Shown: positions 6,234-14,468 of the stretch, in pieces | How positions within the stretch are numbered: position 1 is the stretch's first letter | Layout: each line of letters starts with the position of its first letter | Source of the DNA: Rikenellaceae bacterium | Lineage (GTDB): Bacteria > Bacteroidota > Bacteroidia > Bacteroidales > UBA932 | Direction: 5' to 3' | Assembly: GCA_900769145.1 (NCBI GenBank) | Contig: CAAGFN010000038.1 | Coordinates: 1-17,852, forward strand | DNA length: 17,852 bases | The notes under the pieces: model-generated | Databases searched by the model: none | The model's input: only the letters and a program-made list of their open reading frames with translations | Told to the model about the DNA's origin: nothing | Position numbers and translations under genes: made by a program

Positions 6234-7962
6234 GCAAATTCTAGTTCAGATCCTCACCCTCTTCGGCGCTCTGGCAATGTTCCTCTATGGTATGACGCTG
6301 ATGAGTGAAGGTCTCCAGAAGGCGGCAGGTGACAAACTCAGGTCATTTCTCGCCGCAATGACGTCCACCCGTCTCAAGAGAGTCATCACCGGTATCATCA
6401 TCACCGCACTCATTCAGTCCTCCAGCGGAACCACTGTAATGGTGGTGAGTATGGTCAATGCCGGTCTCCTGTCTCTCGGCAATGCCATCGGAGTGATTAT
6501 GGGAGCCAATATCGGTACCACGGTAACCGCCTGGCTCATAGCAGTTTTCGGATTCAGCGTGGATATTTCCACCTTTGCCATTCCTCTGGTAGCATTGGGA
6601 TTTGTATTTACCCTCAACAAGAACAACCGCACCCGCAGCATAGGTCAATGCATCATCGGATTCTGCCTCCTGATTCTCGGTCTCGCAGCCCTCAAGGCAT
6701 CCGTTCCGAACCTGGACGAGCATCCTGAGACATTGGCGTTTGTCCAGAACCTGACACAGTACAGATTCCTTTCCGTTCTCATTTTCCTTGCTCTCGGTAC
6801 CATACTCACCATTGTCCTGCAGGCCTCCAGCGCCACAATGGCATTGACAATGGTATTCGTGTCCAATGGATGGATAGGTTTCGACATGGCAGCAGCAATG
6901 GTGCTCGGCGAGAACATAGGTACCACGATTACAGCCAACATTGCGGCTTCCGTGGCCAACTATTCCGCCAAGAGGGCGGCAAGGGCACATACGGTCTTCA
7001 ATATTTTCGGAGTCATCTGGGCGCTGGTAATTTTCCACCCGTTCCTCTGGCTTATCGGAAAGGTGGTTGCGGCTCTGGGTCTTGCTGACCCTACAGTGGC
7101 CGATCTCACCATGATTGACCAGGACCCGACTCTCAAGACATCCGTCCTCTACGGAGTCTGCACATTGCACACAATATTCAACCTCACCAACACAATGGTA
7201 CTCATCTGGGTAGTTCCTCAGATTGAGAAACTCGTGACAATGCTTGTTCCTACTCCTGAAGGTGAGTCCGAGGTTTACCGTCTCAAGTTCATCCAGGGCG
7301 GTCCTCTCTCCACAGCCGAGCTCTCCCTTGACGAGGCGGAGCAGGAAATCGTGCATTTCTCGGAGATTTGCTACAATGGCTTCAACTATGCCAGGGCAGC
7401 GATTACCGAGACGGATTCTGCCAAATTCGAGGATCTCCGGGCCAAACTCATCAAGTATGAGGGCATTACAGACAGTATTGAATACGAAATTGCGGCATAT
7501 CTCAATGAGGTTTCCAAGGGAGAGATTTCCGAGTCTTCTTCAAGGAGAATCAAGGGTATGTACAAGATTATAGGAGAGTTGGAAAGTCTTGGTGACTCAG
7601 GTGAGGCTATAGGCAGGATGCTGGCCCGCAGAAATGAGCACGGCAAGACCTTCGACGAGGAGCAGCTCAAGCGTATCGGAAGGATGTGCGACCTCTTGGA
7701 TGTCGCCTTCAAGGCAATGATAGACAATATGAAGACTCCTTACAATGCCCTCAAGGATATAACCAATTCCAATGATGCAGAGTACAATATCAATGAGTAC
7801 CGAAACACCCTGCGTGAGGAGCATATCATCAATATCGAGGAGAATCCTGAATATAATTATCAGGTAGGTGTCTTCTATATGGACATTGTGGCTGAACTTG
7901 AAAAGATGGGTGACTTCATCATCAATATTTCAGAGGCCAAGATTGCTGAAAATGCTGCATGA
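6232..7962 (+). CDS. Na/Pi cotransporter family protein with PhoU-like C-terminal domain
   Basis: This 576-residue inner-membrane protein imports phosphate with sodium. It has the two inverted repeats of the Na/Pi cotransporter family (Pfam PF02690). Repeat 1 has QSSSGTT (62-68) and GANIGTT (91-97); repeat 2 has the matching QASSATM (197-203) and GENIGTT (226-232). After the last membrane segment (about residue 335) comes a soluble helical region (about 365-570) that looks PhoU-like, as is common in bacterial NptA-type proteins. The ATG at 6232 is chosen because it starts at the first membrane segment and lies downstream of the -7 element. The gene overlaps the next one by ATGA, so both are probably translated from one mRNA. 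Phosphate regulation is plausible but no Pho box is recognised. Confidence 0.92.
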   Translation: MQILVQILTLFGALAMFLYGMTLMSEGLQKAAGDKLRSFLAAMTSTRLKRVITGIIITALIQSSSGTTVMVVSMVNAGLLSLGNAIGVIMGANIGTTVTAWLIAVFGFSVDISTFAIPLVALGFVFTLNKNNRTRSIGQCIIGFCLLILGLAALKASVPNLDEHPETLAFVQNLTQYRFLSVLIFLALGTILTIVLQASSATMALTMVFVSNGWIGFDMAAAMVLGENIGTTITANIAASVANYSAKRAARAHTVFNIFGVIWALVIFHPFLWLIGKVVAALGLADPTVADLTMIDQDPTLKTSVLYGVCTLHTIFNLTNTMVLIWVVPQIEKLVTMLVPTPEGESEVYRLKFIQGGPLSTAELSLDEAEQEIVHFSEICYNGFNYARAAITETDSAKFEDLRAKLIKYEGITDSIEYEIAAYLNEVSKGEISESSSRRIKGMYKIIGELESLGDSGEAIGRMLARRNEHGKTFDEEQLKRIGRMCDLLDVAFKAMIDNMKTPYNALKDITNSNDAEYNINEYRNTLREEHIINIEENPEYNYQVGVFYMDIVAELEKMGDFIINISEAKIAENAA

Positions 7963-8990
7963 TAATGCTTTGCCGGAGTGGTAAATATCTGTCAACCAGC
8001 ATATTTGCGAGGACAGTCCTGAAGCTGTTGTGTATTTCTGCGGCTGCGGGGTTTGTCTTTTCCGGCTGCCGGGGGAACAGGAGCAGTGCTCCCGTATCCC
8101 AGCAGGTAAGGAAGTTTCCCGTTGTGGACATCCCTGCCATGATTACTGACCCGGCGGAGAGCATTGACTATGCCGTGGAGCATTTCTGGGACAGATTTCT
8201 GGATACCACATTCACAGGGAAATGCGACTCTGCCCTGGTCAGCGGTGTAACCCGCCAGGAGGTCGAAAACAGTTTCGGCACATATTCCACCCTGCTCTGG
8301 CAGACCGCCAGCAGTAAGGCGTACAAATCAGTCGCCTCCCTGTTCGCAAGGGCCGAGGCGGCAGAACTCCGGGACACCTCCTCCAACGTGTTCGAAACCA
8401 TCACTTCACTTGCGTACAAATATTTCTATGACCCGAATTCCCCGGTACGCAATGAAGAATTCTATCTGCCTTATGTTGAGGGGCTTGCGCATTCTCCAGC
8501 GGTCAAGGACGCAATGAAGCCGGCGTATTCGTACGATGCCTCCATGTGTTCCCTGAACCGGATAGGACAGCCTGCCGCAGACTTCTCGTTCACCGACCTT
8601 GCAGGCCGGAGGCATACCCTGTACGGGGTCAAGGCTGATTACACATTGCTTTTCTTCTCAAATCCGGGCTGCAAATCCTGCAAGGAAATCACCGATGTGC
8701 TGGTTTCAGATTCGGCAATCACCTCCATGCTGGCCTCAGGCCGCCTGGCCGTGGTCAATGTCTATATCGACCAGGAACTTGACAAATGGAGGGAATATGC
8801 TGCCGGCTATCCTTCCGAGTGGCTTAGCGGCTATGATCAAAGCTACATCATCCGTACCGACCAGATTTACAGTGTCCGGGCCATCCCTTCCCTCTATCTT
8901 CTGGATGCAGACAAGAAGGTTCTCATGAAGGATGCTCCTCAGGACAGGGTTTTCGCCCTTCTCTCCGCTCTTTCCACACAGGGTCAATAA
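7959..8990 (+). CDS. Thioredoxin-like lipoprotein with DUF5106-type N-terminal domain
   Basis: The ATG at 7959 overlaps the previous stop by four bases; a second ATG lies at 7965. The 343-residue product has a lipoprotein signal ending FVFSGC (cysteine 37), a helical domain (about 50-190, with YAVEHFWDRFLDTTF) resembling DUF5106, and a C-terminal thioredoxin fold. The redox motif is CKSC (C238-C241), preceded by LLFFSNPG, and a cis-proline segment VRAIPSLYLLD follows. It should act in the periplasm as a TlpA/ResA-like disulfide reductase. Why it is coupled to a phosphate transporter is not obvious. The domain label is by resemblance; the thioredoxin assignment is firm. Confidence 0.85.
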   Translation: MIMLCRSGKYLSTSIFARTVLKLLCISAAAGFVFSGCRGNRSSAPVSQQVRKFPVVDIPAMITDPAESIDYAVEHFWDRFLDTTFTGKCDSALVSGVTRQEVENSFGTYSTLLWQTASSKAYKSVASLFARAEAAELRDTSSNVFETITSLAYKYFYDPNSPVRNEEFYLPYVEGLAHSPAVKDAMKPAYSYDASMCSLNRIGQPAADFSFTDLAGRRHTLYGVKADYTLLFFSNPGCKSCKEITDVLVSDSAITSMLASGRLAVVNVYIDQELDKWREYAAGYPSEWLSGYDQSYIIRTDQIYSVRAIPSLYLLDADKKVLMKDAPQDRVFALLSALSTQGQ

Positions 8991-9000
8991 TTGCCAAATT

Positions 9001-9035
9001 GTTATCCTGAACGGCATTGTGCCGAATAAGATACC
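9001..9035 (+). other. Imperfect hairpin after the thioredoxin-like gene
   Basis: TATC (9003-9006) with GATA (9030-9033) and CGGC (9012-9015) with GCCG (9021-9024) lie in register as one broken stem-loop. There is no T tract, so termination would be weak or Rho-dependent. It is the only candidate 3' structure between this operon and the SusC promoter. Confidence 0.3.
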
Positions 9036-9077
9036 AAATAGGCTGATGGGTGGAAATGTCACTAAACGGTTTATTAC

Positions 9078-9085
9078 TATGTTTG
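9078..9085 (+). promoter_or_regulatory. -7 promoter element for the SusC-led operon
   Basis: TATGTTTG matches TAnnTTTG and is 68 bases upstream of the SusC start at 9154, leaving a leader of about 60 bases. No TTG sits at the ideal -33 distance, as would fit a promoter needing an activator. No regulator gene is present in the window. Confidence 0.5.
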
Positions 9086-9153
9086 CGGCAAGGCATCAGG
9101 GATAATTGTATAATTAATACTCTCTGCCGCCATATCCACAAACACTATCTAAT

Positions 9154-12100
9154 ATGAGACAAACTAGACTAAAGAGTTTTGCGGGGACCGTGCTCAGTTT
9201 CGCGGCGTCCCTGGTCCTCTTCCTCTGCCTGGTTCCTGTCACTTCAGTCAAGGCGGCTACAGGTCCGCAAGATGGCAAGACAGTAGTAACGGGCGTGATT
9301 TATGATGAAGACAGGATTCCTGTCGCCGGAGCCAACATTATGGTAAAGGGTACTGATACCGGCACCATTGCCGACGGCGACGGAAAATTCTCCATCACAG
9401 TACCTTATTCGGAGGCCACCCTCATCATCTCCTTCATCGGCTTCACGACAATGGAATATCCGTTGGCCGGAAAGTCCAATGTCAATGTGACCCTCAAGGC
9501 CGAGGCCGTGTCGCTCGAAGAGACAGTCGTAATCGGTTACGGCTCCCAGAAGAGAGCCACAATGACCGGTTCTATTTCCTCTGTCAATGTGAAGGACCTC
9601 ACCCAGAGCCCGAGCGCCAATGTCACCAACGCCCTTGCGGGACGTCTTCCGGGACTTACCGTAACCCAGTTCGGCGGTGGTGAACCGGGTAAGGACCAGG
9701 CCAGCTTCGCAGTCCGCGGTATTTCCTCATATACCTCAGGAGCCCAGGCCCCGATTGTCATTGTTGACGGAGTCGAGAGAAGTCTCTCCAGCCTCGACCC
9801 GAACGAGATTGAGACTTTCTCCATTCTCAAAGATGCCTCAGCGACAGCCGTTTACGGTATCCGTGGCGCCAACGGTGTCATCATCGTGACCACCAAGAGG
9901 GGAGCCCCTCAGGAGAAGCCGACTGTCGAGTTCAAGGCGCAGGTAGGTATCGCAGAGCCGGTTTCCTATCCGGACTATCTCGGTTCAGCAGACTACGCCC
10001 GCCTCTATAACCAGGCTCTCAAGAACGACAATCCTAACTGGGAGACAGATGCTTACGTACAGTCCAAGATGTATTCCCAGCAGATGATTGACAACTGGTC
10101 AAGGGCCAAGGGTGACAATACTGACGGTCTCGGCTACAATATTGACCTGTTCGACTATGCCTTCCGTCCTGCCATCCAGCAGAATTACACATTGTCCCTC
10201 AGGGGAGGAAGCAAGCGCGCACGCTATTATGCGATGGTCGGCTTCTTCAACCAGGACGGAAACTACCGCTATTCCCATCTCAATGACGGTTACAGCACTA
10301 ACGGCGGCTACAACAGGTACAACCTCCGTACCCGTCTTGACATTGACATTACCAAGAATCTCTATGTCAATATCAACCTCGGCGGACAGATTACCGACGT
10401 CAACGAGTCCGGCGGTGGCTCAGGCAACATCATTTTTACAGCCAACACCACTCCTTCCCTCTATCCGGTGATTCTCGAGAGAAACGGACATCCGGGCAAC
10501 GAGACTTACAACATTGACCATCCGGGCGGACTCCTCTTCGGTAACAACCTCTACACCAAGAACATACTCGGAGAAATCGCCTATATGGGCTACAAGAAGA
10601 CCCATAACATCAATTTCCAGGCTGACTTCGTGGTGGGCCACAAGATGGACTACCTCACCAAGGGCCTGAAAATCGAGGGAATGTTCTCCTACGATATCCA
10701 CGAGGGTCACCTAATCGACAGGTCAGCTTCCAGAAGGGTGGCCAACAACGAGAGTTACGGAGGATATGCCACATTCTACCCTTCAGAGGGCCTCGGAGTA
10801 TATTCCGACCCGCTTATGGTACGCTACAGCGGTGCCTATACGCCGGCTATCGCTGACTTCACGGTGGACAACACCATCAACAATTCTTATGGTGCGATTT
10901 CCGCTGACGCAAGGATGTATCTCCAGCTCAAGATTGACTACGAGCGCTCCTTCGGGGACCACAATGTCAGTGCGATGATCACCGGCAACCGTTCCGACCG
11001 CAAAATCGGCAACGATGTGGCTTACCGCTATCAGGGCATGGCTGCCAGGGCCACTTACAACTATGCCAACAAATACCTTCTCGAAGCCAATGTCGGTATC
11101 AATGGCTCTGAGAACTTCAGCAAGCAGCATCGTTACGGCGTATTCCCTTCATTCTCTGCAGGTTGGGTAATCTCCGAGGAAGGCTTCATGAGCGGTGCCA
11201 GGACTTGGCTCGACCAGCTCAAGCTCCGTGCTTCCGTGGGTTGGGTAGGTAACGACCAGGGCATCGGCCGCTTCCTCTACGTGCAGTACTACAACACAGG
11301 CGGGCAGCCTGGCTGGAGCCTCGGTCCTGAGTACAATCTCGGTATGGGCGGAACCATTTCAGAGGGTGACCTCGCCAACCCTGACCTCCGCTGGGAGCGC
11401 GGCATCAAGTACAACGGCGGTATCGACTTCACCATGTTCAACAGCCGCCTCCGTGTTTCCATGGACGGATTCTACGAGAAGAGATGGGACATCATCACCA
11501 ATACCGGCGGAAGTTACGTCGTAGGTATTCCTGACGTATTCGGAAAGGTATCCTCCTATGTCAATGCGGGCGAGGTCATCAACCGCGGAGCCGATGTCGA
11601 GTTCGCCTGGACCGACCGCGTAGGCAGGGACTTCAGCTACTACATAAAGTTCAATGCCGGATTTGCAAGGAACAAAATCATCAATATGATGGAAATCGAA
11701 AGGGCAGTGCCTTGGATGCAGGAGACCGGCCACAGAATCGGAGAACACTTCGTCTATGAGGTTGACCACTTCGTCCAGGACCAGGCCGAGGCAGACCGCC
11801 TCAATGCGATGAATGACGGCAATGGTTTCCAGCCTTGGGGAACCCTCGTTCCGGGTGACGTTGTATATAAGGACCTCAACGGTGACGGAAAGATAGACGA
11901 CCAGCACGACAAGAGGGCCATGGGCAATCCGAAGACCCCTGAACTCCAGTTCGGTATCCCTGTCGGAGTATCCTACAAGGGATGGGATCTCAGCCTCCTC
12001 TTCCAGGGAGCAGCCCTCACATCCCTCCAGCTCAACGGCCCGGCCGTATATGACTTCCCTGTGATGGGTGCCCAGGGCAACAGCATGGGTAAGGTAAAGG

Positions 12101-12438
12101 CAATGCACCTCGACTCCTGGACCCCGGAGAACCCGAACGCATCCTATCCTGCTCTCCACCTCGGAGACAATCCGAACAACAAGAATGCGGAGAGCAGCCT
12201 CTTCCTCTACAACGCATCTTATCTGCGTCTCAAGAACATCGAACTCGGTTACTCCCTCCCTCAGAGATGGCTCAAGAAGGTATCCCTCCAGCAGGTAAGG
12301 GTATATGCACAGGGAATGAACCTCCTTACATTCGACGGACTTTCCAAACTCAACATGGACCCGGAGACCGGTGACGGAAACGGCTCCTGGTATCCTATCC
12401 AGAGAGTGTTCAACTTCGGTGTCAACATCGTATTCTAA
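9154..12438 (+). CDS. susC: SusC/RagA family TonB-dependent outer-membrane transporter
   Basis: This 1094-residue outer-membrane importer takes up oligosaccharides or glycopeptides together with its SusD partner, powered by TonB. Signal peptide 1-34 (cleavage near VKA). A carboxypeptidase-D regulatory-like domain spans about 43-116 (VVTGVIYDEDRIPVAGANI). A TonB-box-like EETVVIGYG lies at 122-130. The plug domain runs from about 130 to 250, with VDGVE and the SusC signature DASATAVYGIRGANGVIIVTT. A 22-strand barrel should follow, ending in GVNIVF with the terminal phenylalanine typical of outer-membrane proteins. Length is within the family range. The partner SusD starts 12 bases after its stop. 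The presence of GH92 downstream suggests a mannose-containing ligand. Confidence 0.95.
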   Translation: MRQTRLKSFAGTVLSFAASLVLFLCLVPVTSVKAATGPQDGKTVVTGVIYDEDRIPVAGANIMVKGTDTGTIADGDGKFSITVPYSEATLIISFIGFTTMEYPLAGKSNVNVTLKAEAVSLEETVVIGYGSQKRATMTGSISSVNVKDLTQSPSANVTNALAGRLPGLTVTQFGGGEPGKDQASFAVRGISSYTSGAQAPIVIVDGVERSLSSLDPNEIETFSILKDASATAVYGIRGANGVIIVTTKRGAPQEKPTVEFKAQVGIAEPVSYPDYLGSADYARLYNQALKNDNPNWETDAYVQSKMYSQQMIDNWSRAKGDNTDGLGYNIDLFDYAFRPAIQQNYTLSLRGGSKRARYYAMVGFFNQDGNYRYSHLNDGYSTNGGYNRYNLRTRLDIDITKNLYVNINLGGQITDVNESGGGSGNIIFTANTTPSLYPVILERNGHPGNETYNIDHPGGLLFGNNLYTKNILGEIAYMGYKKTHNINFQADFVVGHKMDYLTKGLKIEGMFSYDIHEGHLIDRSASRRVANNESYGGYATFYPSEGLGVYSDPLMVRYSGAYTPAIADFTVDNTINNSYGAISADARMYLQLKIDYERSFGDHNVSAMITGNRSDRKIGNDVAYRYQGMAARATYNYANKYLLEANVGINGSENFSKQHRYGVFPSFSAGWVISEEGFMSGARTWLDQLKLRASVGWVGNDQGIGRFLYVQYYNTGGQPGWSLGPEYNLGMGGTISEGDLANPDLRWERGIKYNGGIDFTMFNSRLRVSMDGFYEKRWDIITNTGGSYVVGIPDVFGKVSSYVNAGEVINRGADVEFAWTDRVGRDFSYYIKFNAGFARNKIINMMEIERAVPWMQETGHRIGEHFVYEVDHFVQDQAEADRLNAMNDGNGFQPWGTLVPGDVVYKDLNGDGKIDDQHDKRAMGNPKTPELQFGIPVGVSYKGWDLSLLFQGAALTSLQLNGPAVYDFPVMGAQGNSMGKVKAMHLDSWTPENPNASYPALHLGDNPNNKNAESSLFLYNASYLRLKNIELGYSLPQRWLKKVSLQQVRVYAQGMNLLTFDGLSKLNMDPETGDGNGSWYPIQRVFNFGVNIVF

Positions 12439-12450
12439 TGAATTAAAGCA

Positions 12451-14418
12451 ATGAAAATGAATATATTGAATAAAGCGGCAGTCCTTCTGGGTCTCGTTCT
12501 TTGCGTGGCCCCGTCCTGCTCGGATTTCCTCGAGAGGGAGGACGACGGCAAGCTTCAGGAAGCGGAAGTGTTCGCCCGCTTCGACAAGGTGAACCAGTTG
12601 GTCACCCAGCTCTACTCCGACATGTACAGGAACAGTCCGGGCCTGAACATGATATACAGCTACAATATCGGTACATTGTGCGATGAGCTCGAGTTCAACA
12701 ATGCGGACAATGCACCCGCTCTCAAGATTCTCAACGGCCAGCTCAGTGCCGACCCGGCAGCCATTGCCTCTGTTTATGGCGGTTCAGGTTACGGCTGGTG
12801 GTGGACCTATTACCAGTCCATCAGGAAGGCCAACAAGATTATTGCAGGTGTGAAGCAGTACAACACTCCGGACCACCCTTCAAGACCTGGTCTTCTCTCC
12901 AAGCGCATTGGAGAGGCCTATTTCTTCCGTGCCTACTATCACTATATGATTCTCCGCTTCCACGGTGAGATGGTCTATAGCGACAGGGTTTACAGCCTGG
13001 AAGAGGACCCGGCTTCCTATGCCGTACGCGAGTCAGTGCACACCAGCGTGGAGAAGATGTGCCGTGACCTTGACGAGGCTGCAAGGCGTCTTCCGGCCAA
13101 GCAGGAAGGCGAGGAGTTCAACAGGATTGACAAGGGCACCTGCCTTGCGGTCAAGACCCTTGCGAGATGGATTGCAGCCCAGCCTCTCTACAATGGAGGC
13201 CTCCTTGACGAGGAAGGCAACCATACGGGAATTTCACCTCTCGGCGACATTGACAACCGTGCAGGCCTTGCCGAGTATATGGTGTATGACGAGAACAGGT
13301 GGAAGGCTGTCGTTTCTGCCGCCGAGGAGTTTATGGACCTTGTTGAGGAAGGCCGTTACGCCCTCTATGCAGAGGACGGGGAAGATATTCTCGAGAACAG
13401 CGGCGACAAGGTTTACAAGAGACTTGAGCAGATGTTCCGCAAGAACTCATTCTACCAGAAAGAGGCCATATTGACCCTTACCAACGGAAAGGACACCCGC
13501 TGGATTCAGGACAATGTACCTGCGTCATTCGGCAGCGGCCAGACCAGAAACCAGCCTACCCAGGAGCAGGTTGATATGTATGAAGTCATTGACAATGAGG
13601 CAAATTGCGGCTGGGATATCTATACCGCCAAGAAAAAAGGCCTCTATGACGATGCCAATCCTTATGTCAACCGCGACCCTCGCTTCTACCGCGACATTGT
13701 ATATGCCGGAGCCGTACTCCAGGGCAAGGAATACAATCCTGCCGACGGTTCTGACGCATTGACCAATACCTCAGGCACCGACACGAGGAATACCCGCACC
13801 GGCTATGCCCTCAGGAAGTTCATCCACAATGACTGGAGCCAGACCGCTTCCATCACAGGAATGCCATTCCCGCTCATCCGTCTTCCTGAAATCATGCTTG
13901 TCTATGCCGAGGCCCTGAACGAGACCGACGGTGATGTGGCAACCATGCGTTCAATGCTGGACCAGATAAGGGAGCGCTCTTTCATGAAGCCGGTTCCTGC
14001 ATCATTCGAGGGGGACAAGGGCGTAAGGCGTGACTACATTGAGCGCGAGCGCCGGGTTGAGCTCTTCTTCGAGAACAACAGATACTTCACAGTACGTTAC
14101 AAGGGTATAATGACCAATCCTGTCGAACTCGGACGAGAAGAAACCTATCTCGCCATGCCTCTTGAGACAAGGGCGCAGGCCTGGTTCGACGATGGAAACG
14201 GCCAGTACCCACAGACCCAGCACTATATCCACGGAATGCAGTGCATAAGGGATGAGGCCAATGGAAAAGTGGTCGTCAACGGCAAGAAATACAGGATGGA
14301 ACGTATCGAGAGCAAACAGCTCGCACCGAGAAAAGTTCTCTCCCGCGACTATTTCTTCCCTATCAACTCCAATGAGATAGCCAAGACTCCGTCCCTAGTG
14401 CAGAATCCGGGATGGTAG
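12451..14418 (+). CDS. susD: SusD/RagB family glycan-binding lipoprotein
   Basis: This is a 655-residue surface lipoprotein forming the lid of the SusC channel and binding substrate. The lipobox ends APSC (cysteine 23), followed by SDFLE and an acidic stretch (EREDD). Family marks include YGWWWTYYQSIRKANKII near 110-130, RIGEAYFFRAYYHYMILRFHGE, and the late PLIRLPEIMLVYAEALNE with RRVELFFENNRYF helices that close the TPR-like scaffold. It ends with FFPINSNEI followed by a short basic/aromatic tail, normal for RagB/SusD. It is close to 100 residues longer than classical SusD. It is cotranscribed with SusC and followed after 50 bases by another lipoprotein gene, with a small hairpin in the gap. 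Confidence 0.95.
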   Translation: MKMNILNKAAVLLGLVLCVAPSCSDFLEREDDGKLQEAEVFARFDKVNQLVTQLYSDMYRNSPGLNMIYSYNIGTLCDELEFNNADNAPALKILNGQLSADPAAIASVYGGSGYGWWWTYYQSIRKANKIIAGVKQYNTPDHPSRPGLLSKRIGEAYFFRAYYHYMILRFHGEMVYSDRVYSLEEDPASYAVRESVHTSVEKMCRDLDEAARRLPAKQEGEEFNRIDKGTCLAVKTLARWIAAQPLYNGGLLDEEGNHTGISPLGDIDNRAGLAEYMVYDENRWKAVVSAAEEFMDLVEEGRYALYAEDGEDILENSGDKVYKRLEQMFRKNSFYQKEAILTLTNGKDTRWIQDNVPASFGSGQTRNQPTQEQVDMYEVIDNEANCGWDIYTAKKKGLYDDANPYVNRDPRFYRDIVYAGAVLQGKEYNPADGSDALTNTSGTDTRNTRTGYALRKFIHNDWSQTASITGMPFPLIRLPEIMLVYAEALNETDGDVATMRSMLDQIRERSFMKPVPASFEGDKGVRRDYIERERRVELFFENNRYFTVRYKGIMTNPVELGREETYLAMPLETRAQAWFDDGNGQYPQTQHYIHGMQCIRDEANGKVVVNGKKYRMERIESKQLAPRKVLSRDYFFPINSNEIAKTPSLVQNPGW

Positions 14419-14435
14419 TCGCAAAGGCAGTTTGA

Positions 14436-14449
14436 TTCGCATTGGCGAA
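14436..14449 (+). other. Intergenic hairpin between susD and the next lipoprotein gene
   Basis: TTCGC (14436-14440) and GCGAA (14445-14449) form a perfect 5-bp stem with an ATTG loop, with no T run after it. It could help separate expression or stability of the susCD part from the downstream part. It also covers the alternative TTG start at 14442, which supports the ATG at 14469. Confidence 0.35.
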
Positions 14450-14468
14450 GCTTAAACAGGAATATAAA

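Noticed and set aside
6343..7356. Minus-strand open frame of 337 codons
   Set aside because: It lies fully inside the Na/Pi cotransporter gene, has low-complexity Gly/Glu/Cys/His-rich composition and no domain; it is a shadow of the codon bias on the plus strand.
11359..12159. Minus-strand open frame of 266 codons
   Set aside because: It is antisense to the conserved SusC barrel, with no signal or motif; a composition shadow.
14442..14468. TTG start for the repeat lipoprotein
   Set aside because: It would put polar residues ahead of the signal peptide and lies in a hairpin; ATG 14469 gives a proper lipoprotein signal.
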